Assembly (NCBI GenBank): GCA_039961675.1
Contig: JABRWC010000092.1
Location: 1 to 40,472, forward strand
Length of the DNA: 40,472 nt
Direction: 5' to 3'
Origin: JABRWC01 sp039961675
GTDB taxonomy: Bacteria; Planctomycetota; Phycisphaerae; UBA1845; Fen-1342
The notes under the pieces are model-generated. The model was not told the DNA's origin, did not search any database, and worked only from the letters and a program-made list of their open reading frames with translations. Below, one piece after another: positions 34,473 through 40,472 of this stretch (position 1 is its first letter; each line of letters begins with the position of its first letter). The translations under genes were made by a program, and so were the position numbers.

Positions 34473-35812
34473 AAATCCAAAGCCCGCCGGGGATGCGCGA
34501 TTTCTATCCCGACCAGATGTGCGTTCAGAACTGGCTCTTCGACCTGTGGCGGAGCGTCTCGCGTTCGTACGGATTTCAGGAGTACGAAGGCCCGATTTTC
34601 GAATACCTCGACCTGTATCGGCTCAAGAGCGGCGAGGGCATCGTCTCCGAGGTCTTCGCGTTCCAGGACCGCGGCGGGCGCGAGTTTGCCATCCGCCCCG
34701 AGATGACGCCCACGCTGGCGCGCATGGTCGCAGCCAGGGCCAACGCGCTGCCGCGCCCGATCAAGTGGTTCAGCATCCCGCGCATGTGCCGCGCCGAAAA
34801 ACCCCAGCGCGGCCGGCTGCGCGAGTTCTTCCAGTGGAACGCCGACGTGCTCGGCTCCGAGGACGCGCTCGCCGACGCGGAGGTGATCGCCGTCGCCGTC
34901 GAGTTCTTCCGCCGCGCCGGCCTGCGCGACGAGGAATTCGTAGTACGCGTCAATCACCGCGAGCTGGCCGCCGAAGTCCTCGCGGCGCACGGCATCGACA
35001 CCGAGCGCCAGCAGGCCGCGTTTCAGCTCATCGACCGCGCCGACCGCCTGGGCGAGCTGGAGTTCGCACGCCAGTGGAACGAGTCCTTCGCCGCGTCGCT
35101 GCCCGCCGACTCCCTCCGCGCGCTCCTCGCCGACGACGACCTCGAACGCTGTTGCGCCCACGCCCAGCGAGCCGGCCAGGCCGGCGCGGCCGCCGCGCAG
35201 GCGCTTCGCCAGCTCTGGGAGCGCCTCGAACAGCTCGGCGTCCGTCCGGCCTGCGCGTTCGATCTCTCCATCGTCCGCGGCCTTGCCTACTACACCGGAA
35301 CCGTCTTCGAAGCCCACATGCGGCAGGGGGGCTTACGCGCGCTCGCCGGGGGCGGCCGCTACGACAACCTGACCGGGTTGTTGGACGGCCCGCGCGTACC
35401 CGGCGTCGGCTTCGGCATGGGAGACGCGCCCGTCCTCGAAGCCCTGCGCCAGCTCGGCCGCCTGCCCCAGGCTTCGGAACAGCTTGACGTGTTCGTCATC
35501 GACGCCGACGCAAACCTGTTTCCAAGAGCGCTCACGATCACGCAGCACCTGCGGCGCGCCGGCCTGGCGGCCGATTACTCATACCGACGTGCCACCATCG
35601 GCAAGCAGCTCAAGGAAGCCGCGGGCCGCCGGGCGCGGTTCGCGCTGATCATCGGCGAGGAGCTCGACCAACGCGGCGAGCTTGGTCTCAAGGATCTCGA
35701 GACCGGCGCACAACGCGCCGTTCGACTGGACACGATCACCAGCGACCCGCGCGCCGTGATCGGCGTCGGGGGACCCATGCCGGGTAACACAGGCGTCTCG
35801 CCGGTTGCTTGA
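34469..35812 (+). CDS. hisS: Histidyl-tRNA synthetase
   Basis: A class II synthetase that charges tRNA-His. The 447 residues include the motif-2 region (I-K-W-F-S-I-P-R-M-C-R-A-E-K-P-Q-R-G-R-L-R-E-F-F-Q), the histidine-site segments G-L-A-Y-Y-T-G-T-V-F-E and G-G-G-R-Y-D-N-L, and motif 3, G-V-G-F-G-M-G-D. The anticodon-binding domain follows from about residue 335. The start is GTG at 34469, overlapping the upstream gene by 4 bp. The final residues (N-T-G-V-S-P-V-A) are encoded by a unit of the palindromic repeat that continues downstream. The stop codon is therefore in or directly beside inserted repeat DNA. Confidence 0.96.
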   Translation: MKIQSPPGMRDFYPDQMCVQNWLFDLWRSVSRSYGFQEYEGPIFEYLDLYRLKSGEGIVSEVFAFQDRGGREFAIRPEMTPTLARMVAARANALPRPIKWFSIPRMCRAEKPQRGRLREFFQWNADVLGSEDALADAEVIAVAVEFFRRAGLRDEEFVVRVNHRELAAEVLAAHGIDTERQQAAFQLIDRADRLGELEFARQWNESFAASLPADSLRALLADDDLERCCAHAQRAGQAGAAAAQALRQLWERLEQLGVRPACAFDLSIVRGLAYYTGTVFEAHMRQGGLRALAGGGRYDNLTGLLDGPRVPGVGFGMGDAPVLEALRQLGRLPQASEQLDVFVIDADANLFPRALTITQHLRRAGLAADYSYRRATIGKQLKEAAGRRARFALIIGEELDQRGELGLKDLETGAQRAVRLDTITSDPRAVIGVGGPMPGNTGVSPVA

Positions 35813-35900
35813 ATTGCTTCCACCGTAGCACGGGCGTCTCGCCTGTCGTTCGTAGCACGGGCGTCTCGCCTGTTGTTCGTAGCACAGGCGTCTCGCCTGT
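35787..35900. repeat. Tandem palindromic repeat, four units, first unit inside hisS
   Basis: Units at 35787-35805 (diverged, inside hisS), 35825-35846, 35852-35873 and 35879-35900. The last three have the form GTAGCAC[G/A]GGCGTCTCGCCTGT at an exact 27-bp period, separated by five bases. Each unit is an imperfect palindrome around GGCGTCTCGCC. A further degenerate GGGCGGATTGCCC lies at about 35909. The same repeat occurs inverted at 10113-10174 and damaged at 40421. Confidence 0.85.
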
Positions 35901-35954
35901 GAACCCACGGGCGGATTGCCCGCGCCACTCAGCGCGCAACACTAAAAGTCCGAT

Positions 35955-35969
35955 AACATATATTATGTT
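35955..35969. other. AT-rich palindrome
   Basis: AACATA (35955-35960), TAT, TATGTT (35964-35969) stands out as AT-rich in a GC-rich region. It lies between the repeat array and the stop of the small-protein cluster. It may be an operator, a terminator remnant or a trace of insertion. Confidence 0.45.
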
Positions 35970-36047
35970 GCGTTATTGCTGGCGTCCGCATTCCCGTCAG
36001 TCGGTCTGTCATGCCTGTGGCGGCCGACTCCGAACTCCGCCGCTGAA

Positions 36048-36386
36048 CTACGGCGGCGCCTGACGACCCTCGGGTGCCGCTCCGCCCCCGGGCAGGCGAT
36101 CCAGCGGTACGTTGGGTTGCACAAGTTGAAGCTGCTTGCGGCTGTAATCGAGCCAGTAATAGTTCATCTGCTTCGACGCCGCATCGATCACAACCAGCGC
36201 TTCCACGGAGTTGCTGATCTGTTGCGTCAGCATCTTGAAGTCGCCGGACTGGTCGCTCTGTCCGATCGCGAGCGCGGGCTTCGGCAGCGACGTGACGATC
36301 AGCAATCCGACAAACAGCACGCACGCCGTAACGCTGAGCACGCCAATCGCCAGGGATTGTCCGTCGAGACGTGGACTGTTTTTCAT
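36048..36386 (-). CDS. Small membrane-anchored protein, paralogue B
   Basis: A 112-residue protein with one N-terminal hydrophobic segment (about residues 12-31), then P-K-P-A-L-A, which may be a signal-cleavage site or the end of an anchor. The outer part has E-A-L-V-V-I-D-A-A-S-K-Q-M-N-Y-Y-W-L-D-Y-S-R-K-Q-L, which aligns without gaps to the protein encoded just upstream. The C-terminus is Pro/Gly-rich. The ATG at 36386 follows GAGGTGG and begins 1 bp after the upstream stop, so both are in one operon. I do not recognise a named family, but the layout is one I have seen in planctomycetes. Confidence 0.75.
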   Translation of the reverse strand: MKNSPRLDGQSLAIGVLSVTACVLFVGLLIVTSLPKPALAIGQSDQSGDFKMLTQQISNSVEALVVIDAASKQMNYYWLDYSRKQLQLVQPNVPLDRLPGGGAAPEGRQAPP

Positions 36387-36387
36387 G

Positions 36388-36681
36388 TCAGCCACCTCGG
36401 TTGCGGCGGAAATCGCGCTCCAGATCACGCGAGTCCGCGTAGACGAGCCGCTTCTGGCCCTTGTCCCACCAGAACGCGTGCAGAAAGCGCGAGCGCGTGT
36501 CCAGCATGTAGAGTGCGTCGTACTGGTCCTGAATCTCGCCGCAGACTGCAAGATAATTTCCCGCCAGGCCGGTGTTTTGGGCCAGTGCGGGCGTCGGCGG
36601 GATGGTCGCCGCCAGGAGGCCGATCAGCAACGCCAGGTTGAGACACACGAGCGCCGCCAGACAGGTCTGTTTCGGCTTCAC
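36388..36681 (-). CDS. Small membrane-anchored protein, paralogue A
   Basis: A 97-residue protein with a hydrophobic N-terminus (L-A-A-L-V-C-L-N-L-A-L-L-I-G-L-L) and a P-P-T-P-A-L-A-Q possible cleavage site. A 50-residue domain follows: G-N-Y-L-A-V-C-G-E-I, then D-A-L-Y-M-L-D-T-R-S-R-F-L-H-A-F-W-W-D. The domain matches the next gene's product along its length and looks like one or two strands of a blade-like beta sheet. The start is GTG at 36681 after AGGAG. It is the middle gene of a three-gene run. Function unknown. Confidence 0.75.
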   Translation of the reverse strand: MKPKQTCLAALVCLNLALLIGLLAATIPPTPALAQNTGLAGNYLAVCGEIQDQYDALYMLDTRSRFLHAFWWDKGQKRLVYADSRDLERDFRRNRGG

Positions 36682-36718
36682 GAGATTCGCTCCTTGTCTC
36701 CGGCGCGGGCGCGGCGGA

Positions 36719-36967
36719 TCAGGATTCGCGTTGTGCCATGCGATGCGGGTTCTTGAGGCAGGTCGCCGTGCACAGGGCGATGAACAGGAACGCGAACACC
36801 CACGGCACCCAGGTGTAGCCGGGCTCGAGTCCTGGAACATCCCACGGCGGACGGGCGTCCTCCTGCTTGCGGGCCTGCGCCAGCGCCGGCGACGCCAGCG
36901 CGATCACCATGGGTGCGAGCATAACTGCCTTCATGCACAGATGTTGCAGTGCGTCTCGGATTCGCAT
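36719..36967 (-). CDS. Small protein with signal peptide and C-terminal membrane segment
   Basis: An 82-residue protein. The N-terminal region has a signal-like stretch (A-V-M-L-A-P-M-V-I-A-L-A-S-P-A-L-A). The middle is short and proline-rich (P-P-W-D-V-P-G-L-E-P-G-Y-T-W). A second hydrophobic segment follows (V-P-W-V-F-A-F-L-F-I-A-L-C-T-A-T-C-L), ending in a basic tail (K-N-P-H-R). The ATG at 36967 follows GGAGCAGG. It lies 37 bp before the two paralogues on the same strand, so the three probably form one operon. No named family is recognised. Confidence 0.7.
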   Translation of the reverse strand: MRIRDALQHLCMKAVMLAPMVIALASPALAQARKQEDARPPWDVPGLEPGYTWVPWVFAFLFIALCTATCLKNPHRMAQRES

Positions 36968-37183
36968 GCACCTGCTCCAGGTCTGGACGCCGATGAAATG
37001 GTATCCGCGAGCCGCCGGCCGTTCAAGCCGCGAAGAGCGCGGATGCGAGGTGATCCGCGGCCGGCTTGAGGCCCCTGTCGCGACCGGCTACTTTGGGGTA
37101 GCGCCGCGGCCGGCGGACCACCCGCATGCCTCGGCTTACATTCAATGCGTTGACGCGGTGCAACGATCGAAACGAGGTGCGTA

Positions 37184-38494
37184 ATGCCGCAGCGCATGAT
37201 TATTCTCGGCGCGGCGGGACGCGATTTTCACGACTTCAACGTGTACTGGCGAAACCGTGACGACTGCGAGGTCGTTTGCTTCACGGCCGCCCAGATTCCC
37301 GACATTGACGGCCGCACCTATCCGCCGGAACTGGCCGGGCCGCGCTATCCCGGCGGCATTCCCATCTACGACGAGGCGCAGCTCCCGGACCTGATACGTA
37401 AGCATAACATCGACCTCTGCGCGCTGGCCTACTCAGACCTGCGCCATGAGACCGTCATGCACAAGGCCAGCCTCGTGAACGCCTGCGGCGCGGATTTCGT
37501 GCTGCTCGGCGGGCGGGCCACGATGCTCAGCAGTTCCAAGCCCGTAATCGCTGTCTGCGCCGTACGCACCGGTTGCGGCAAGAGCCAGACCTCGCGCGCG
37601 GTCGTCCGCCACCTGAAGGCCCGCGGCAAGCGCGTGGCCGCCGTCCGCCACCCCATGCCCTACGGCGACCTCCGCCGGCAGGTGTGCCAGCGCTTCGCGA
37701 CCATCGAAGACCTCGATCGGTACAACTGCACCATCGAGGAGCGCGAGGAATACGAGCCGCACATTGCCGCCGGGAACATCGTCTTCGCCGGCATCGACTA
37801 CGCGCGAATCCTCGCGGCGGCGGAGGCCGAGGCCGACGTGGTCCTGTGGGACGGCGGCAACAACGACCTGCCATTCTTCCGCCCGACGCTCATGATCTGC
37901 GTCGTCGATCCGCACCGTGCCGGACACGAGTTGCGCTACTACCCCGGCGAAACGAACCTGCGCATGGCCGACGTGATCGTGATCAACAAGGTCTCCAGCG
38001 CGCCGGCCGACGGGCTGGCACAGGTCCGCTGCAATGTCGCCGCCGTGAACCCGCGCGCCACGGTCATCGAGTGCAACTCGCCTCTGACGGTGAGCGACCC
38101 GGCCGCCGGCCGCGGCAAGCGTGTACTGGTCGTCGAGGACGGACCGACCGTTACCCACGGGGAGATGGCCTACGGCGCCGGGCTGCTGGCCGCGCGCGAT
38201 CTCGGCGCAGCGGCTATCGTCGATCCGCGGCCGTTCGCCGTCGGCTCGATCCGCACGACTTTCGACAAGTACCCGCACCTGGATCAGGTTCTGCCGGCGA
38301 TGGGCTATGGCGACCGCCAGATTCGCGAACTCGAGCAGACGATCAACGCCGCGGACTGCGACCTGGTCGTGATCGGGACTCCGATCGACCTGCGGCGGCT
38401 GCTCCGCGTGAACAAGCCGACGGTTCGCGTGACGTACGAACTCGAAGAACTCCGGCCCGGTCAGCTTGAAGCGGTGATCAGCGGCGTGCTATGA
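37184..38494 (+). CDS. Cyclic 2,3-diphosphoglycerate synthetase-like GTPase
   Basis: A cytoplasmic protein of 436 residues similar to the cyclic 2,3-diphosphoglycerate synthetase family. An N-terminal nucleotide-binding-like domain (I-I-L-G-A-A-G-R-D-F-H-D-F-N) precedes a P-loop domain with V-R-T-G-C-G-K-S-Q-T-S-R (Lys133, Ser134) and the later D-V-V-L-W-D-G-G-N-N-D and I-V-I-N-K-V. In archaea the enzyme makes a phosphorylated thermoprotectant; bacterial members are of uncertain role. The ATG at 37184 follows GAGGTG with a short gap; ATG 37196 (M-I-I-L-G-A) is an alternative. It is divergent from the small-protein trio across about 215 bp. Confidence 0.85.
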   Translation: MPQRMIILGAAGRDFHDFNVYWRNRDDCEVVCFTAAQIPDIDGRTYPPELAGPRYPGGIPIYDEAQLPDLIRKHNIDLCALAYSDLRHETVMHKASLVNACGADFVLLGGRATMLSSSKPVIAVCAVRTGCGKSQTSRAVVRHLKARGKRVAAVRHPMPYGDLRRQVCQRFATIEDLDRYNCTIEEREEYEPHIAAGNIVFAGIDYARILAAAEAEADVVLWDGGNNDLPFFRPTLMICVVDPHRAGHELRYYPGETNLRMADVIVINKVSSAPADGLAQVRCNVAAVNPRATVIECNSPLTVSDPAAGRGKRVLVVEDGPTVTHGEMAYGAGLLAARDLGAAAIVDPRPFAVGSIRTTFDKYPHLDQVLPAMGYGDRQIRELEQTINAADCDLVVIGTPIDLRRLLRVNKPTVRVTYELEELRPGQLEAVISGVL

Positions 38495-38560
38495 CCGGCA
38501 GGGCTTGCGACGCCCGCCCGCGCTTAGGCGCCGGTCCCGGATCGCGCGCTTCGTTGACCG

Positions 38561-39841
38561 CTACGAGCCGCGCTCACAGCTCGCGCATACGCGGTGCAGC
38601 AGCGGCGCGCGGAGATCGGACGCACGAGCCGTGCGCGCGGCCTTTTCCGTCGGATGCGTCGGCGCGCCCGCCAGCGGCGCTACGCGCGCGCCGAGCGTGT
38701 CCAGCAGAAGCTCATCGCAGCGCACTCGCCCCGCGGGGAAGACGGCCGCGTCCAGGTCCGCCGGCGCGAAGTCGCGCACGCCGGCGATGTCCCAAACGTC
38801 GCCGGCCGAGATGTCCATGATGCTCGTGGCCGCGAACGTGTGCTGCAAGCCCAGCAGGTGCCCTAGCTCGTGCGTCGCGACGTTGCCGATCATCGCGCCG
38901 AGCTCCTCCACCGTCAGACCCATCGACGCGTACGCCGCGAAGCTCTCGGTGAACACGACCGCGTTCTGCGCCAGGTCGGTATTGTCGGCGTCGACATTCT
39001 CCGCCACGCCCAGGAGCTCGGGGTTCTGCCCGCCGAAATGCACGGTCGTGAACGGCACGTCCGGCGGCGGGCTTGTGTCCGAGGTGAGCACTTCGATGGC
39101 ATAGTCTCGGTAGTTGAATTGGATCGTGTCGACGATCGCCTGCTTCAGTCGGGACGTAGCGCCGTCGTACGCCGGGCCGATCCGGGCGGCGTTCAGCGGC
39201 CCGAATGTCAGCTCGCGAAAGCGGTCGACATTCAGGCCCGATACGCCAGAGAAATTCAGCCAGACCGCCTGAGCCTGAACGTCAGCCGGCTTCGCACCCG
39301 CAATCCGCCGCACCGTCACCTCCACGGTTTCACCGAGCGCTGATGAGAGTGCGGCGACGCCGACATGGACGAGGTCGCTGTCGTGCCTGAGCACACGGTT
39401 GAGCGGCACTTCGTCGGCGCGGGCCGATCGCATGAGCAGGTTCAGCTCGCTGTCGAAGAGCGCCACGACGACTTCGCCGTCGGTCGGTCCGACTGAAACC
39501 TCCCAGCGATCGCCTTCACGCCCCGTGACAAACCCGAAAATGAAATAGTCTCCCAGCTCGTCCAACGCGACCTCAAGCACTACGGGCGCGCCGTCATCCG
39601 TAATCGCAATCCCCTTCCACGCCGCGCCCGGCGCCGCCCCCGGCGCCACGTCGATTCGGGTCGGGCCGGGAGATGATGCGAGGTATCCGAAGCTCGCCGA
39701 GTCCGCCGTCGTGACTGCGTCGCCCGCGCAGCCGCCCAGGCCCAATGCGATTCCGCCCGCGATCGAGACTTGGACGGATCGTAATCCTGCCGCTCGCAGG
39801 AGCGCGCGCAGCCCCCCCACGGCCCAGCGTCGGAAACTCAT
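38561..39841 (-). CDS. Metzincin-type zinc metalloprotease, lipoprotein
   Basis: An exported protein of 426 residues. The hydrophobic lead ends in a lipobox L-G-G-C38. The middle holds a beta-rich domain (about 60-185; V-V-L-E-V-A-L-D-E-L-G-D-Y-F). It looks like a pre-peptidase-type domain. The protease domain has a full zinc site H324-E-L-G-H-L-L-G-L-Q-H334 (H-E-x-x-H-x-x-G-x-x-H) and a Met-turn S-I-M342-D-I-S, as in matrixin-like metzincins. The ATG at 39841 has GGAGGAGG just upstream, at a rather short distance. Substrate unknown. It converges with the GTPase gene. Confidence 0.88.
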   Translation of the reverse strand: MSFRRWAVGGLRALLRAAGLRSVQVSIAGGIALGLGGCAGDAVTTADSASFGYLASSPGPTRIDVAPGAAPGAAWKGIAITDDGAPVVLEVALDELGDYFIFGFVTGREGDRWEVSVGPTDGEVVVALFDSELNLLMRSARADEVPLNRVLRHDSDLVHVGVAALSSALGETVEVTVRRIAGAKPADVQAQAVWLNFSGVSGLNVDRFRELTFGPLNAARIGPAYDGATSRLKQAIVDTIQFNYRDYAIEVLTSDTSPPPDVPFTTVHFGGQNPELLGVAENVDADNTDLAQNAVVFTESFAAYASMGLTVEELGAMIGNVATHELGHLLGLQHTFAATSIMDISAGDVWDIAGVRDFAPADLDAAVFPAGRVRCDELLLDTLGARVAPLAGAPTHPTEKAARTARASDLRAPLLHRVCASCERGS

Positions 39842-40316
39842 GTCCTCCTCCCTCGTCGGGCTGATCGACTCGGGCGACTGGCGGCGATGCAGTTGTCGAG
39901 CGCTGCGGTCGACAAACGGACGCGCCGCTCGCGGCGTCACGCGGGGCGATCAGCGTGGAGGAATGAAGGACAGGCGTGGAGACGCGGCCACATGCTTGCG
40001 GACCCGCCACACGCAGCGGGATCCGCGGCGCAGGGCACGCCCCCTGCACGGTCCGCGCACTAATTTAAGCCGAGTGGCATTGACTCTGCCGAGCCCGCGC
40101 CCGGGCCGGCTCGCGTGTCCCTCCTCCTCCTTAACGCGGGAGTGTACCGTCACGCGGCGGCCGAATGGAAGGCCCAATTGCCGGTAAGATAGAGATTGGG
40201 GCCGCAAGGCGCTCCGGGTCCGCTTTTCGACTACGCGATCCGGCTACCCCCGGGACATCGGTGAGTGCAAAAAGTTGGTGCGTGCAAAGCTCTGCTTTGC
40301 GGAGGGAGGTTCGCAA
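39842..40316. other. Intergenic region
   Basis: About 475 bp between the metalloprotease gene and tRNA-Tyr, both on the minus strand. It contains a purine-rich AAGGAGGAGGAGGG on the minus strand (about 40134-40121), like a ribosome binding site, but no start codon follows at a usable distance. No gene is seen. Confidence 0.4.
40284..40300 (-). terminator. Hairpin after tRNA-Tyr
   Basis: GCAAAGC (40284-40290) pairs with GCTTTGC (40294-40300) around three bases. On the minus strand a CTTTTT run follows about ten bases later. It may end the tRNA-Tyr transcript. Confidence 0.4.
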
Positions 40317-40400
40317 TGGGCGCGGTAGGATTCGAACCTACGTAGGCGTAAAGCCAACGGGTTTACAGCCCGTCTCCTTTGGCCGCTCGGACACACGCCC
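40317..40400 (-). tRNA. tRNA-Tyr (anticodon GTA)
   Basis: An 84-nt class II tRNA. The acceptor GGGCGTG pairs with CGCGCCC; the discriminator is A. The anticodon loop is CTGTAAA (GTA), followed by a long variable arm as expected for bacterial tRNA-Tyr. The T arm is TAGGTTCGAATCCTA. CCA is not encoded. Confidence 0.95.
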
Positions 40401-40420
40401 GTACGTGCGACGAAGTCGGG

Positions 40421-40450
40421 GTGGCGCAGGCGTCGGATGTCTCACCTGTG
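40421..40450. repeat. Damaged unit of the dispersed palindromic repeat
   Basis: GTGGCGCAGGCGTC, an insertion of GGAT, then GTCTCACCTGTG. It matches the units at 35825-35900 except for the insertion and a few changes. It lies beside tRNA-Tyr at the window edge. Confidence 0.5.
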
Positions 40451-40472
40451 ACCCCGTGAGGGAAGGTACCAC

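Noticed and set aside
35825..35900. Possible CRISPR array
   Set aside because: The period is 27 bp, separators are only five bases and nearly the same, and no cas genes are near. It is a palindromic tandem repeat.
40121..40134. Strong ribosome-binding-like sequence on the minus strand
   Set aside because: No start codon follows at a usable distance and no protein-like frame is present.

Overview
The window is about 40.5 kb of GC-rich DNA that most likely comes from a free-living member of the Planctomycetota. Several lines of sequence support this. There is a surface protein ending in the D-x-N-x-N-G-x-P-D-D-C repeat and dockerin-like repeats, a PEP-CTERM protein, and a Gram-negative outer-membrane apparatus (BamA, MCE protein, lipoproteins). 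The rRNA genes are split: tRNA-Ile, tRNA-Ala, 23S and 5S are present with no 16S gene beside them. Dispersed palindromic repeats of the kind that gives spurious 'TGETPV' and 'KPDAQA' peptides are also present. The phylum is an inference; without a 16S gene the lineage cannot be fixed from the window alone.

Layout. 1-4.2 kb: the 3' end of an FG-GAP/dockerin surface protein, a TerC membrane protein, and a feoA-feoB ferrous iron uptake operon behind a strong promoter and an inverted repeat. 4.4-9.9 kb: a compact plus-strand run of MCE lipid-transport protein, geranylgeranyl-reductase-like flavoprotein, def, fmt and rsmB, the last three overlapping or nearly so and closed by a hairpin terminator. 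10-13.4 kb: a class I amidotransferase-like hydrolase divergent from bamA. 13.6-17.5 kb: the split ribosomal locus, with separate promoters before tRNA-Ile and before 23S, and a tiny membrane-peptide ORF between the two tRNAs. 17.5-22.9 kb (minus strand): an S41 protease, then a protein quality-control operon read as small membrane protein, tig, a divergent clpP, the canonical clpP and a coiled-coil lipoprotein.

23.6-28.4 kb: a stand-alone cobalamin-binding-fold protein, ferredoxin-NADP reductase, Mn-type superoxide dismutase, a CII-like regulator and selA. selA implies that the organism uses selenocysteine. It follows a WD40 protein and a sulfatase-fold lipoprotein in one minus-strand run. 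32.3-35.8 kb: the PEP-CTERM protein, and a cysteine-cluster protein whose stop overlaps the GTG start of hisS. 35.8-37 kb: a palindromic tandem repeat that supplies the last codons of hisS, an AT-rich palindrome, and a three-gene cluster of small membrane-anchored proteins, two of which are tandem paralogues. 37-40.5 kb: a cyclic-2,3-diphosphoglycerate-synthetase-like GTPase, a metzincin-type lipoprotein protease and tRNA-Tyr.

The clearest global patterns are a recurrent promoter (TTGACA-like, exactly 16 bp spacer, TA-rich -10) at five sites, and two families of dispersed repeats. No transposase, integrase, CRISPR array or classical defence system was seen. The least described elements are the small-protein trio at 36.0-37.0 kb, the peptide ORF within the split rRNA locus, and the repeat that has entered hisS.
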